A stretch of DNA of 34,550 nt from positions 1-34,550 of the forward strand of contig JBBQPM010000059.1 of assembly GCA_038217425.1 (NCBI GenBank), given 5' to 3'. Of the stretch, positions 14,659-22,399 are shown in pieces. Position 1 is the first letter of the stretch, and each line of letters opens with the position of its first letter. The notes under the pieces were generated by a model. It was not told the origin of the DNA. It searched no databases and saw only the letters and a program-made list of their open reading frames with translations. The DNA comes from JAIEPT01 sp038217425. Lineage in GTDB: Bacteria; Planctomycetota; Planctomycetia; Gemmatales; Gemmataceae. The position numbers and the translations under genes are program-made.

Positions 14659-17600
14659 TCAAGCCGTGTCTGCCTTAAGGCCCGTCAGCAGTTTCTCCAG
14701 CGCCGCAGGCTCGATAGGCTTGACCATGTGGAAGTCGAACCCAGCGTCTTGCGACTTGCGTCTATCTTCTTCCTGGCCCCAGCCCGTTAGCGCCACCAGC
14801 ACGATGCTCTTGCCCCAAGGCTGCTCTCGTATTTGGCGGGCCGTGTCGTAACCGTTGAGGCGGGGCATTCCAATGTCCAGCAGAATCAACTCGGGGCGAA
14901 ACGCTGCCGCCACATCCAACGCCTCCAGACCATCGTGAGCCGTCTTTGCGTCGTTGCCCATGAGATTGAGCATCATCGCCAAGCTCATCGCCGCATCCCG
15001 GTTGTCGTCCGCCACCAAGATACGGCAGCGGCTTGATGGCTGTGTCGGTTCCCCGTGGTCGTTCTGCGAATGCACGACCGACAGCACCACCGGCAGGTGA
15101 ACGATGAACTCGCTCCCCATGCTGTGGCCGTCACTCTTGACATCGACACTGCCCCCGTGCATCTCCACAAGCCGTTTGACAATCGACAGTCCAATACCCA
15201 GCCCGCCCTGGGACCGTTCCAAGTTCCGATCCACCTGCGTGAACATATCGAAGACATTGGGTAGCATGTGCGCCGGGATGCCGAGGCCATTGTCTCTGAC
15301 CGACACGACGGCCTCGCCGCCCTGCCGCACTACCGACAAGCGAACCCGGCCACCACGCTCGGTATATTTGGCGGCGTTGTTCAGGAGGTTCGAGAAGACC
15401 TGTGCAAGCCGGGTCATGTCGGCGTCCACATAAATCGGGACGGAGGGCACGGTGATCGACAGGTCATGACCAGCAGAATCGATGGCGGGGCGGCTCGTCT
15501 CGACAGCGTGCTGCACGATCTTTGCCAGTTCCACTCGCTCCTTGCGGAGTTCGATCTTGCCCCGACTAATGCGGCTGAGGTCGAGCAGGTCATCGACCAA
15601 ATGCACCAACTGCCCAAGTTGACGCTCCATCATGGTGCGAGTCTGCTCGACCGCCTCTTGGTCGTCGTTCGCCAGCCGCATGATTTGCAAGCCGTTGCGG
15701 ATCGGAGCCAGCGGATTCCGCAGTTCGTGGGCCAATGTCGCCAGGAACTCGTCCTTGCGCCGGTCGGCTTCTCGCAACGCAGCTTCACTGTTCTTGATGC
15801 GGTCGATGTCGAGATTGATGCCCGCCCAACCGATAACTCGGCCCTGGTCATTCCTGACGGGAATGCCTCTCGCCAGGACGTAGTGCCATTGGCCGTCCAC
15901 GCCCTTGAAGCGGTGTTCTCGATCCCAAACGCCGCCCGTGCGAACGCACTCCATCCACGCCGCTATCGTCGCTTCTGCATCGTCCGGGTGCAGGACGTGG
16001 CCCCATCCATCACCGGAACATTGCTCCTGGGTGATGCCCACCAGCCTTAGAAACGATTCGCTGGCGTAAGTATTGCGGCCCTCGGCATCACACATCCAAA
16101 CACCGTGGTCAATTGCCTCGCCAATGGCCCGGTAGCGGGCCTCACTTTCCCGCACGGCGGCTTCGGCCTGCTTGCGATCGGTGATGTCGATGATAGCCGC
16201 AACCAGGCCAACCACATTCCCGCATGCGTCCAGTTCCGGCGTGTAGGCGCAGCGCATGACCTGCGAGACGCCCGTGCGGTACGGGATTTCGGCCTCGAAC
16301 TGAACTGCCTTTCCGGCCAGAGTCTCGACAACGTACTGCCTGAACGTGTCGAATGCCTTTTCGCCCACGACTTCGGGAATGCGTCTTCCGATCACGTCCT
16401 TTGGTTGCAGCCCGAACCGTGCGGCATAGGGCTTGTTCACGAATTTGTAGCGACCCTCGGTATCGCACTGTGCAATGAGGACGGGTGCATTGTCGGATAC
16501 GAATTGGAGTTGTCGTTCATGCGCCCGCAGTGACTCTTCTGCCCGCTTCCGCTCGGTAACGTCTTGGACCGTTCCACGCAGCCCGACGATTTCGCCCGTG
16601 GAGTTTTTCACGACCTCGCTACGGGTCGTGATCCAGATCGGCTCGCCGTTGCGGAAAGCCTGCACGTCCAACTCGTAGCCGATCCCGGTTCGCATCGTCT
16701 CCTGAACGGCCAAGTTGATTTGCTGCCAGCTTTCGTGCGGATAGAGCGTTCCATCCTGGCACTTGAAATTGGGGAGCGCTTGCGTGATCGGGTCGAGGCC
16801 ATAGATACGGAACAGTTGGTCCGACCCGAAGGTCACATCGGTCCTGGCTTCCCAGCGCCAACTGCCGACGTGGGCGACCCGCTGGGCGTCCCGAAGTTCT
16901 TCCTCCCGCTCCCGCAAGGCGGCGTTCGCCCGTTCGACCTCCTGACGCAGCGCCCGCTCCCGTCGCAGCACTGTCAACTCGTTGAGCAGTCCCTGGGTTG
17001 CTTCACACGTCATCGCCTCTGGGTCGTTAAGGGCGCACTCGGCCAGCGCCTCGTTGATCGAAAGCAACTCCGTGATGTCGTCCTCGAACTTGAGTTCTGG
17101 GTGTAACTTGGTCCAGAAGTGGGCCGTGCGGACAAAGGTCAGGAAGACGAGCAAATGTTGGAACATCGCCCCGTCGAAGACCCGTCGCAGGGCCTCCAGG
17201 CATCGTGTTGCCTGGGGTGTCTGGAGAAAGACGTGCGTGGCGCAGGCGAAGAGTGCTTCTTCCACTGTCGTGTCGGAATCTGGCAAGGTGCCGAGCGGAG
17301 AAGCGCATTCCTCCAGATGTTCGATAAACGGTTCGAGGTCATCGCCCCGTGGCAACGTGCGCCGGATGAGGCGCACCACCTGCTCGACGGTCTCCGGTGT
17401 GCATTGCCGGTCACCCGCCGGTCGGCCCAGCCCGGCCAGGAAGCCGACGTGCCGGGCGATGCAGTAGCGGACCTCGCAGAAGCGGGACAGGTAGACGAAC
17501 AGCCGCTCCTTGAACAGCGGCGGCAGCGGGTTGTCGAGGTAGCCGAACTTGGCGAATCCCCACAGGTTCGCCGTGATCTCCGGGGCTTCGGGGGCGAGGC

Positions 17601-17691
17601 GGAAGAAGTTGGGCAGGACGCCGAAGCGGTCCTCGACCTCGGCGTGGAGCGGGCTAATCGTTGACTCGGATTGGTTCGTTTGCTCGCTCAC
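14659..17691 (-). CDS. Hybrid sensor histidine kinase: AhpD-like domain, three PAS domains, HisKA, HATPase, receiver
   Basis: This 1010-residue, apparently cytosolic protein begins with an AhpD/carboxymuconolactone-decarboxylase-like helical domain (about 10-215; VRYCIARHVGFL with one Cys-His pair). A coiled coil (about 222-258) follows, then three PAS/PAC units (about 260-378, 390-507 and 515-628, each ending in a DxTxRK- or DxDR-type linker). HisKA contains FLATLAHELRNPLAPIRNG with phospho-acceptor His655. HATPase_c has NLLNNAAKYT, DNGLGIP and GGLGIGLSIV. A C-terminal receiver has LLDIGMPRLNG with phospho-acceptor Asp939 and a KP switch Lys. The signal is unknown; the AhpD-like part might sense redox. 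It starts at GTG 17691 with a weak ribosome binding site. No response regulator gene with an output domain is adjacent, only a decayed receiver remnant upstream. Confidence 0.88.
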   Translation of the reverse strand: MSEQTNQSESTISPLHAEVEDRFGVLPNFFRLAPEAPEITANLWGFAKFGYLDNPLPPLFKERLFVYLSRFCEVRYCIARHVGFLAGLGRPAGDRQCTPETVEQVVRLIRRTLPRGDDLEPFIEHLEECASPLGTLPDSDTTVEEALFACATHVFLQTPQATRCLEALRRVFDGAMFQHLLVFLTFVRTAHFWTKLHPELKFEDDITELLSINEALAECALNDPEAMTCEATQGLLNELTVLRRERALRQEVERANAALREREEELRDAQRVAHVGSWRWEARTDVTFGSDQLFRIYGLDPITQALPNFKCQDGTLYPHESWQQINLAVQETMRTGIGYELDVQAFRNGEPIWITTRSEVVKNSTGEIVGLRGTVQDVTERKRAEESLRAHERQLQFVSDNAPVLIAQCDTEGRYKFVNKPYAARFGLQPKDVIGRRIPEVVGEKAFDTFRQYVVETLAGKAVQFEAEIPYRTGVSQVMRCAYTPELDACGNVVGLVAAIIDITDRKQAEAAVRESEARYRAIGEAIDHGVWMCDAEGRNTYASESFLRLVGITQEQCSGDGWGHVLHPDDAEATIAAWMECVRTGGVWDREHRFKGVDGQWHYVLARGIPVRNDQGRVIGWAGINLDIDRIKNSEAALREADRRKDEFLATLAHELRNPLAPIRNGLQIMRLANDDQEAVEQTRTMMERQLGQLVHLVDDLLDLSRISRGKIELRKERVELAKIVQHAVETSRPAIDSAGHDLSITVPSVPIYVDADMTRLAQVFSNLLNNAAKYTERGGRVRLSVVRQGGEAVVSVRDNGLGIPAHMLPNVFDMFTQVDRNLERSQGGLGIGLSIVKRLVEMHGGSVDVKSDGHSMGSEFIVHLPVVLSVVHSQNDHGEPTQPSSRCRILVADDNRDAAMSLAMMLNLMGNDAKTAHDGLEALDVAAAFRPELILLDIGMPRLNGYDTARQIREQPWGKSIVLVALTGWGQEEDRRKSQDAGFDFHMVKPIEPAALEKLLTGLKADTA

Positions 17692-17778
17692 ACCGCACCT
17701 GCTTGCTTAACACTGGGCACACTTGTCGCCGCTAAGGGTGGACAGAGTGGCATTCAGCGGCTCATGTTCTCGGTTGCT

Positions 17779-18190
17779 TCAATTCTCCACCAAACTCTCA
17801 ACAACTTGAGGCTCTGGTGCTTGACCAGATGGTGATCGAACCCTGCTTCTGCTGTCCGGCAGCGATCTTCCTGCTGGCCCCAACCTGTGAGCCGTCAGCA
17901 CCAGCCCTTTCAACATGGACAACAGTCAAAAACACGGCCTTTTTGAGCAAATCCATGGATTGCACCGAGGAAAGCCGGAGCAATCATGTCAAAAATCCTC
18001 GGAAAAACGGTCATATTTGCATGTTGAGAGGGCTGGCCGTCAGCACTACTTTCTCCAGGCCCGGTCGGTGCCGTAGGCGACGTGCAACCTCGTAGCCGAC
18101 CATGCCTGGCATCTCGATGTCCTACTTTTTCGTCATCTCCAGTGCCGCCATACCGCTGCCCTTTTCTGCTGACCGCTTGCCCAAAACGGG
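17779..18190 (-). pseudogene. Decayed response-regulator receiver domain, interrupted by a small insertion
   Basis: On the minus strand, around 18165-18029, the frame reads GMAALEMTKK, a stop codon, then DIEMPGMVGYEVARRL and RHRPGLEKVVLTA, which is receiver-domain sequence around the phospho-acceptor Asp. The domain resumes after a 134-bp insertion near 17890 with LTGWGQQEDR, EAGFDHHLVK and, after a further frameshift, PEPQVVESLVEN to a TGA at 17781-17779. It closely resembles the receiver of the kinase downstream (LTGWGQEEDR...AGFDFHMVKP), so it is probably the end of a second hybrid kinase or regulator. In-frame stop, frameshifts and insertion rule out function. Confidence 0.75.
17902..18035. 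mobile_element. 134-bp MITE-like element with terminal inverted repeats and 11-bp target duplication
   Basis: The left end CAGCCCTTTCAACATG (17902-17917) and the right end CATGTTGAGAGGGCTG (18020-18035) are inverted repeats matching at 15 of 16 positions. The element is flanked by perfect 11-bp direct repeats GCCGTCAGCAC at 17891-17901 and 18036-18046. It splits the receiver pseudogene exactly between VLTA and LTGWG. It has no coding capacity and contains an internal inverted pair CCGAGGA/TCCTCGG. The parent transposon is unknown; a duplication of 10-12 bp recalls the IS231 group of IS4-type elements, but that is only a hint. Confidence 0.75.
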
Positions 18191-18398
18191 GCTGCTGCCG
18201 GTGCCGGCAAATCGAGCCGATGGCCGCTCCGTCTTCAACTTTGGCGGCGTTTAGATTGGCTGTTGAACCGTCTTCCTCATAATACGAAAATGACCCGTTG
18301 CTCAACACAAGGCAAGATGATGATGCCTCATGCGACTGGAGCGGGGTCATTTGGGCATGGCGAATGTCGTGAGAAAAGTAGAAAAGCGGGCTGCACGG
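18191..18398. other. Gene-free stretch upstream of the receiver pseudogene
   Basis: I see no supported gene here. A minus-strand frame (17910-18350) runs across it but has no recognisable protein sequence and crosses the pseudogene in the wrong frame. This is probably decayed coding DNA. Confidence 0.4.
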
Positions 18399-18705
18399 TC
18401 ACCTCCTATAGAAATCGATCCACCCCACCGTGATCGTCTTCGCATTCCCCTCGAAAAGCGCACTCGGCAACGTGACCTCGAAGAAGGCGTCCTTCAGCGG
18501 GATCTCCCTGGCCGGCTTGCCGTCGCCGCCGACGATGCGGATCTCGGTCCAGAACGGGCTCTTCTCGTCCAGGGGGGCGTCTTCCTTGCCGTCCTTCCAG
18601 AGCCGCACCTTGCCCGTTTGACTCGACACCGCCGCATCGAGCTTCACCTTGCCGTTCGACGCCCGGAAGCTCTCCAGACAGCCTTGGGTCCAGGGGCGGT
18701 CAAGA
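18399..18705 (-). pseudogene. C-terminal remnant of an unidentified planctomycete protein
   Basis: The minus-strand frame can be followed from about 18705 (DRPWTQGCLESFRASNGKVK) through KLDAAVSSQTGKVRLWKDG, FWTEIRIVGGDGKPA and FFEVTLPSALFEGN to TVGWIDFYRR and a stop at 18399. Going further upstream the frame hits a TGA within about 10 codons and no start is seen. The beta-rich, lysine/glycine-turn composition and WIDFYR end look like the C-terminus of a secreted planctomycete protein, but I cannot name the family. A start codon at 18647 would give only 82 residues. Confidence 0.5.
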
Positions 18706-18809
18706 TTTTTTCACTTCCTTTCACACGTCAATACACAATCGGCCTGGTCGTAGTACAGTAGAGCATCCGACCACTCGACCGTGAACGGCAAGCCGCCGAG
18801 GAGGAGCCG

Positions 18810-19430
18810 ATGCGTTATTATTCCACTGACCAGATTCTGGCCGAAGAAAAGGAAATGACGGACTTTATTTGCGAACGCATCCCGAGCGAATACCGGGTCA
18901 TTCTGGCCGAAGGTGAGGATGGGTCGTCTTGGGCCGATCTGTCGGCGTTCTGGGACGAAGCCACGGGCTGGCATCTTCTAATGGAGAAAAGCGACGAGCA
19001 TGTGACCCTTGAGGAGGTTTACGATCACTTCCGCCGCCAGGAGATGTCGGGGCTGGAATGTCGGCGGGAGCGTGAATACAAGGAATACCGTTCCAAGGCT
19101 TTCAGGCTGGAACTGGAGGTGGCATCTCTCCAGCAGCGTGCCTGCGACCCTCCACCACGAATTCTTACGGCGCACGACATCGTTGAATACTACGAGGGTA
19201 AGATCAGCTTGCGGCTGGCATATGAGATCATGGACCAGTGCAAGCCCGTTCGGGCCGAGGGAAAGCGATTGATTTCTGCCGAGAGCTTTGACGAATACCT
19301 CCGTGCGATAAAGGATGAACCGCCCCAAGATCCGCCCCCGTCATCCGAGCCTGACGAATCGGCTACGAGCCGGAAGCGACCGGGATCACGGGCTGATGAC
19401 GGCTTTGAATTTTTTCGCTTCCCGCACTGA
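18810..19430 (+). CDS. Putative excisionase-like / helix-turn-helix protein next to integrase
   Basis: The 206-residue protein starts with ATG 18810 after a good GGAGGAG site. The N-terminal part (1-80) is acidic and unrecognised. A short coiled-coil segment (REREYKEYRSKAFRLELEV) precedes a C-terminal module at about 118-170: ILTAHDIVEYYEGKISLRLA then YEIMDQCKPVRAEGKRLISA and ESFDEYLRAI. That is the layout of a MerR/Xis-type winged helix that reads tAxeia...g.is...vy..i...g.i.a.r.g...rI....f..yl. The tail is Pro/Ser-rich and probably disordered. Its gene converges with the integrase gene and overlaps it by 68 bp (19363-19430). Its position suggests recombination directionality or regulation, but this is inference. 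Confidence 0.5.
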   Translation: MRYYSTDQILAEEKEMTDFICERIPSEYRVILAEGEDGSSWADLSAFWDEATGWHLLMEKSDEHVTLEEVYDHFRRQEMSGLECRREREYKEYRSKAFRLELEVASLQQRACDPPPRILTAHDIVEYYEGKISLRLAYEIMDQCKPVRAEGKRLISAESFDEYLRAIKDEPPQDPPPSSEPDESATSRKRPGSRADDGFEFFRFPH

Positions 19431-20673
19431 CTCGAAATTCAGAAAGCACATTGCGAAGATGGACAGCTTCATCGGGGTTCAGATGATTATGATGCTCCTT
19501 GACCAGAGCGATGACCTTTTCCACCAGATCCGAGGCGAGGGGTGTACTATTGGCCCGTGCCTTCTGCTCGACACTGAATGTGCAAAGTAGTTTTCGCATC
19601 TTCTCACGGTCGGCATCGAGATGTCCGTAATGCTGCTCGATGATCGCTACCGAGTTTCCCATCAACTCGGCCAGCACCTTGATCGACCCGCCGCTCTTTA
19701 GCCAGTTGGTGGCGAACGTATGCCGGTACGAGTACGGGATCATCTTGCTGGTCAGCTTGAGCCTGTCCCGCAGTCTCTTCAGCATCAAGTAGACGGAACT
19801 GTTCGTCCATTGGCCCCCGTCACGATTTCGGAAAAGGTAGCCGGTCGGATTGCCTTTGCAGAGTCGTTCCACCAGAGCCACCATATCGGATGACAGATAG
19901 ATCACCCGGTCTCGCCCAGTCTTCTGAGCCGTCTTGTGGATGTAGCCTACCGTCGCATCCCATCGATAAACGATGGCTCCCATCGCACGGTCATAGTGCA
20001 TTGCCTCGCAGTTATATGCCTCCCCTGGCCGACAACCGGTCTCTTGAAGGAAATTCAGAACATCGCCAAAATAGGGCTTGGCGATAGCAACCATGTCGTC
20101 GTGTTCGCCTGCATTCAGCACGTACTCCCGGCCTCTGCTTCCCTTGCGGCGAATGCCGAGAGCTTTTCTCGCTTTTCGGTCGATCAGGTTGTACGAGACG
20201 AGGCCCTGCTGTTCGGCCCAACTGAATGCGCACTGGAGTTTGTCGAGGGCGATGCGTTTCATCGAGTCGCCCCATTTTCGGAGGCGATTGCCTTTTGACC
20301 TCCCACGCTCCATGCCCATCCGGTCGAGCCACTTTTGAACGTGGTAGCGTTTCAACTCTTCGTATCGCAAGTTCCCGAAGTCCTCGTTGGCGCTCTCAAG
20401 ACAGCCTGTGACCATCTCCAGGGTGCGTGTTCGGCCCTGGTTCTTCAGGTGCTTGGCGTACAACTCAAGGATCGTGCAAACCAGATTGGTGTTGTCGGCC
20501 TTGTCGGCTTTCGCCAGGTGCATGATCTCAGCGAACTTCTTGACGGCGGCTTGGTAGGTGGGACCATCAGGCTCATCCTTGGGGCCGTGTGCCAGGAGTC
20601 GCTGCTGGTTCTTGTACTGGGTGTAGTAGCCCTGACGGCTCTTAAAGTAGTTGATCTGGGGGGTTGCTGGCAT
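19363..20673 (-). CDS. Tyrosine recombinase / phage-type integrase
   Basis: The 436-residue protein has an N-terminal SAM-like core-binding domain (about 60-165) and a C-terminal catalytic domain. Visible catalytic residues are Arg215 in ETGCRPGEA, Lys251 in the beta-hairpin TAQKTGRDRVIYL, Arg317 in PYSYRHTFATNWL, and the nucleophile Tyr349 in IIEQHYGHL. Two usual histidines are substituted: Tyr314 takes the first position of HxxR, and Asn340 (LAELMGN) replaces the LGH histidine, a variant I have seen in planctomycete integrases. The ATG at 20673 is only 5 nt from a repeat motif that may be a binding site, so the enzyme could repress its own gene. It is probably the integrase of the island to its left. 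Confidence 0.9.
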   Translation of the reverse strand: MPATPQINYFKSRQGYYTQYKNQQRLLAHGPKDEPDGPTYQAAVKKFAEIMHLAKADKADNTNLVCTILELYAKHLKNQGRTRTLEMVTGCLESANEDFGNLRYEELKRYHVQKWLDRMGMERGRSKGNRLRKWGDSMKRIALDKLQCAFSWAEQQGLVSYNLIDRKARKALGIRRKGSRGREYVLNAGEHDDMVAIAKPYFGDVLNFLQETGCRPGEAYNCEAMHYDRAMGAIVYRWDATVGYIHKTAQKTGRDRVIYLSSDMVALVERLCKGNPTGYLFRNRDGGQWTNSSVYLMLKRLRDRLKLTSKMIPYSYRHTFATNWLKSGGSIKVLAELMGNSVAIIEQHYGHLDADREKMRKLLCTFSVEQKARANSTPLASDLVEKVIALVKEHHNHLNPDEAVHLRNVLSEFRVSAGSEKIQSRHQPVIPVASGS

Positions 20674-20677
20674 GGTC

Positions 20678-20756
20678 GCACGCTACGTCCATTTGTCGAT
20701 TTAGGGTACAGAAGAACACGACAAAGTGCTATCGTAGCGTGCGTCGTAGCGTGCGT
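20678..20756. repeat. Inverted and tandem CGTAGCGTGC motifs beside the integrase: possible att/arm-binding region
   Basis: GCACGCTACG at 20678-20687 is the exact reverse complement of CGTAGCGTGC, which occurs at 20733-20742 and again at 20745-20754 inside a tandem 12-bp unit. Nested within the outer pair is a second inverted pair, TTTGTCG (20692-20698) and CGACAAA (20719-20725). The block lies between the integrase start and the stop of the enolase-superfamily gene. Symmetric nested sites of this type suit a recombinase core with arm sites, or an operator. Confidence 0.6.
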
Positions 20757-20764
20757 CAAGCCCT

Positions 20765-21880
20765 TTAGCCGACCCGATATTCCGCCACGATTTCCTCGTT
20801 CAACTCGATGCCGAGGCCCGGTTCTTCCGGCACGCAAATATCGCCATCGATCACCGGAAATGCCTGTTTTGTAAGGTGTTTACGCAGATCACCCTGTTCG
20901 ACGCAATACTCGAAGTAATGCGTGTTGGGCAGGGCGGCGACGAAGTGCAGGCTGGCGGCGATGTTGATGCCTGTCTTGTACGAGTGGTTGACGCAGAGCC
21001 GATGCCGATCGACTGAATCCCAGCCGACCCGTTTGCTGCGCGACAGTCCGCCCACGCGCGTGACGTCGACTTGGGCGACGTCGATGCCGCCCGCGTCCAT
21101 GAGTTGGCGGAACTCGCCGACGTCACAAATTTGTTCGCCCGCGGCAATGCGAATCGGACTCACGGCACTTAACTTCCCATAACCCGCGACGTTGTCGGGG
21201 TGCAACGGTTCCTCCAGCCACGATAGCCGAAACTCTTCGAACTGCTTGCTGCGGCGAATCGCGGTTGCGGTGTCCCAACAAATCCCGGCGTCGACCATGA
21301 GTTCGCAATCGGGTCCCAGGCCGGCGCGGGCGGCCTTCACGTGGGCGATGTCGCTCGCTTCGCTTTGGCCCATCGGTCCCCAACCGAATTTCACCGCCTT
21401 GAACCCGGCCGCCGCCCAGCGCTCGCCGATCGCCTGAGTTTGTGCGGGCGTGTCGCCGAACAGTATCGAGGCGTAGGCGCGGAATTTCTTGCGGAACCCG
21501 CCGCCCAGTAATTGATAGACCGGACGCTTCACCGCCTTGCCGAAAATGTCCCATAAGGCGATTTCGATGCCTGAGATCGCCTGGATCGCGGCGCCGTCGC
21601 GGCCGTAAAAAATCGATCCCTGGTACATGAGATGGTAGAGTCGCTCGATCTCGAAGGGATCTTGACCGATGACGCAGTGGGCCAACCCGCGAGCGATCTG
21701 ATGGGAGATCGGCGCCTCAATGATCGCCTTGGCGACGTGCGCGGAGGAATCGACCTCGCCCACGCCGACGATTCCTTCATCAGTGGTGACTTTGACGACG
21801 AGCGTCTCCTGGCTGCCGTCGCAGACGTCCTTGACCGCGTGCAATCGTAAGGGGATCGCTTCGACTCGGGTTATTTTCAT
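20765..21880 (-). CDS. Mandelate racemase / muconate-lactonizing-type enzyme (enolase superfamily)
   Basis: The 371-residue protein is a full-length enolase-superfamily member, likely a sugar-acid dehydratase or racemase. The N-terminal capping domain includes GIVGVGEVDSS. The barrel carries the metal ligands: Asp in ELMVDAGICWD, Glu in LSWLEEPLHPDN, and Glu in IRIAAGEQIC. KAVKFGWGP is at the catalytic Lys strand, and VNHSYKTGINIAASLHF provides the C-terminal active-site histidine region. The substrate is not predictable. The ATG at 21880 has AGGA 8 nt upstream. It is the last gene in a minus-strand run, and its stop lies 8 nt from the repeat block at the integrase, marking the probable island/backbone border. 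Confidence 0.88.
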   Translation of the reverse strand: MKITRVEAIPLRLHAVKDVCDGSQETLVVKVTTDEGIVGVGEVDSSAHVAKAIIEAPISHQIARGLAHCVIGQDPFEIERLYHLMYQGSIFYGRDGAAIQAISGIEIALWDIFGKAVKRPVYQLLGGGFRKKFRAYASILFGDTPAQTQAIGERWAAAGFKAVKFGWGPMGQSEASDIAHVKAARAGLGPDCELMVDAGICWDTATAIRRSKQFEEFRLSWLEEPLHPDNVAGYGKLSAVSPIRIAAGEQICDVGEFRQLMDAGGIDVAQVDVTRVGGLSRSKRVGWDSVDRHRLCVNHSYKTGINIAASLHFVAALPNTHYFEYCVEQGDLRKHLTKQAFPVIDGDICVPEEPGLGIELNEEIVAEYRVG

Positions 21881-21918
21881 GGGGTGATTCCTGGTGGGAG
21901 AAGTAAGGAGCTGACGCC

Positions 21919-22151
21919 TTACGGCACATCGCTCTCTTGCGGCACATCGAGCAGGCGGGCGACGGAACTGCTCGCGAAGACGACATGCTCGCCGTTTGGT
22001 TCATCATATAGCCATATGCCGACGAACGGACCGGCGCTCTCGGGGTGTCGCACCCGGACCCTTTGGACGTTGACGAACTGATAAAAAAATGCCGAAACGG
22101 TCTCCATCTTGTGAAGGCTCGCAGGCTGACGGCGAACTGGTCATCGGTCAT
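21919..22151 (-). pseudogene. Small planctomycete protein, frameshifted at a homopolymer
   Basis: The first frame from ATG 22151 reads MTDDQFAVSLRAFTRWRPFR then HFF before losing sense. The next frame continues FFYQFVNVQRVRVRHPESA, VGIWLYDEPNGEHVVFASSS and VARLLDVP to a stop at 21919. The switch is at a run of seven T on the minus strand (A7 at 22083-22089); one more T would restore a continuous protein of about 77 residues. It overlaps the preceding gene by 4 nt (ATGA), so it was translated with it. The parallel layout suggests a diverged duplicate of that neighbour. It is either a real frameshift or a homopolymer sequencing error. Confidence 0.65.
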
Positions 22152-22381
22152 ACCATGACTCCTTGGCCCGTCTGATGGAAGCCGACGACTTCGTCATGTG
22201 TGAAGCTGACCAGTGCGCCGTCGTCCGAGTCGATCAAGGACGCTCGACCGTTGCCGATCACAAGCACGGGTTGCCTAATCCAGATCTTTCGGCCATCCGC
22301 CAACTCCGCGTAGAACGGGACGAATGGCTCCGCATAAATGAGCCGTCGCAAGGTCGAGTCGAATTCGTTTGAGTCGATCAT
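22148..22381 (-). CDS. Small conserved planctomycete-type protein next to ECF sigma factor
   Basis: The 77-residue protein reads FDSTLRRLIYAEPFVPFYAE and then LADGRKIWIRQPVLVIGNG, with a PFxPF.xexxdGrxixi pattern shared with the following pseudogene. It looks like a small all-beta domain. AAGGA 6 nt before ATG 22381 supports the start. It lies 18 nt after the sigma factor stop and overlaps the next gene by 4 nt, so the three are translationally linked. Function unknown; an accessory role for the sigma factor is only suggested by position. Confidence 0.65.
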   Translation of the reverse strand: MIDSNEFDSTLRRLIYAEPFVPFYAELADGRKIWIRQPVLVIGNGRASLIDSDDGALVSFTHDEVVGFHQTGQGVMV

Positions 22382-22399
22382 GGTGGTTCCTTTCTAATG

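Noticed and set aside
15268..16050. 260-codon plus-strand open frame opposite the histidine kinase
   Set aside because: It overlaps PAS, HisKA and HATPase motifs on the minus strand and has no family features.
20733..20756. Tandem 12-bp repeats considered as a CRISPR remnant
   Set aside because: Units are directly adjacent without spacers and are too short. The inverted copy next to the integrase fits binding sites better.
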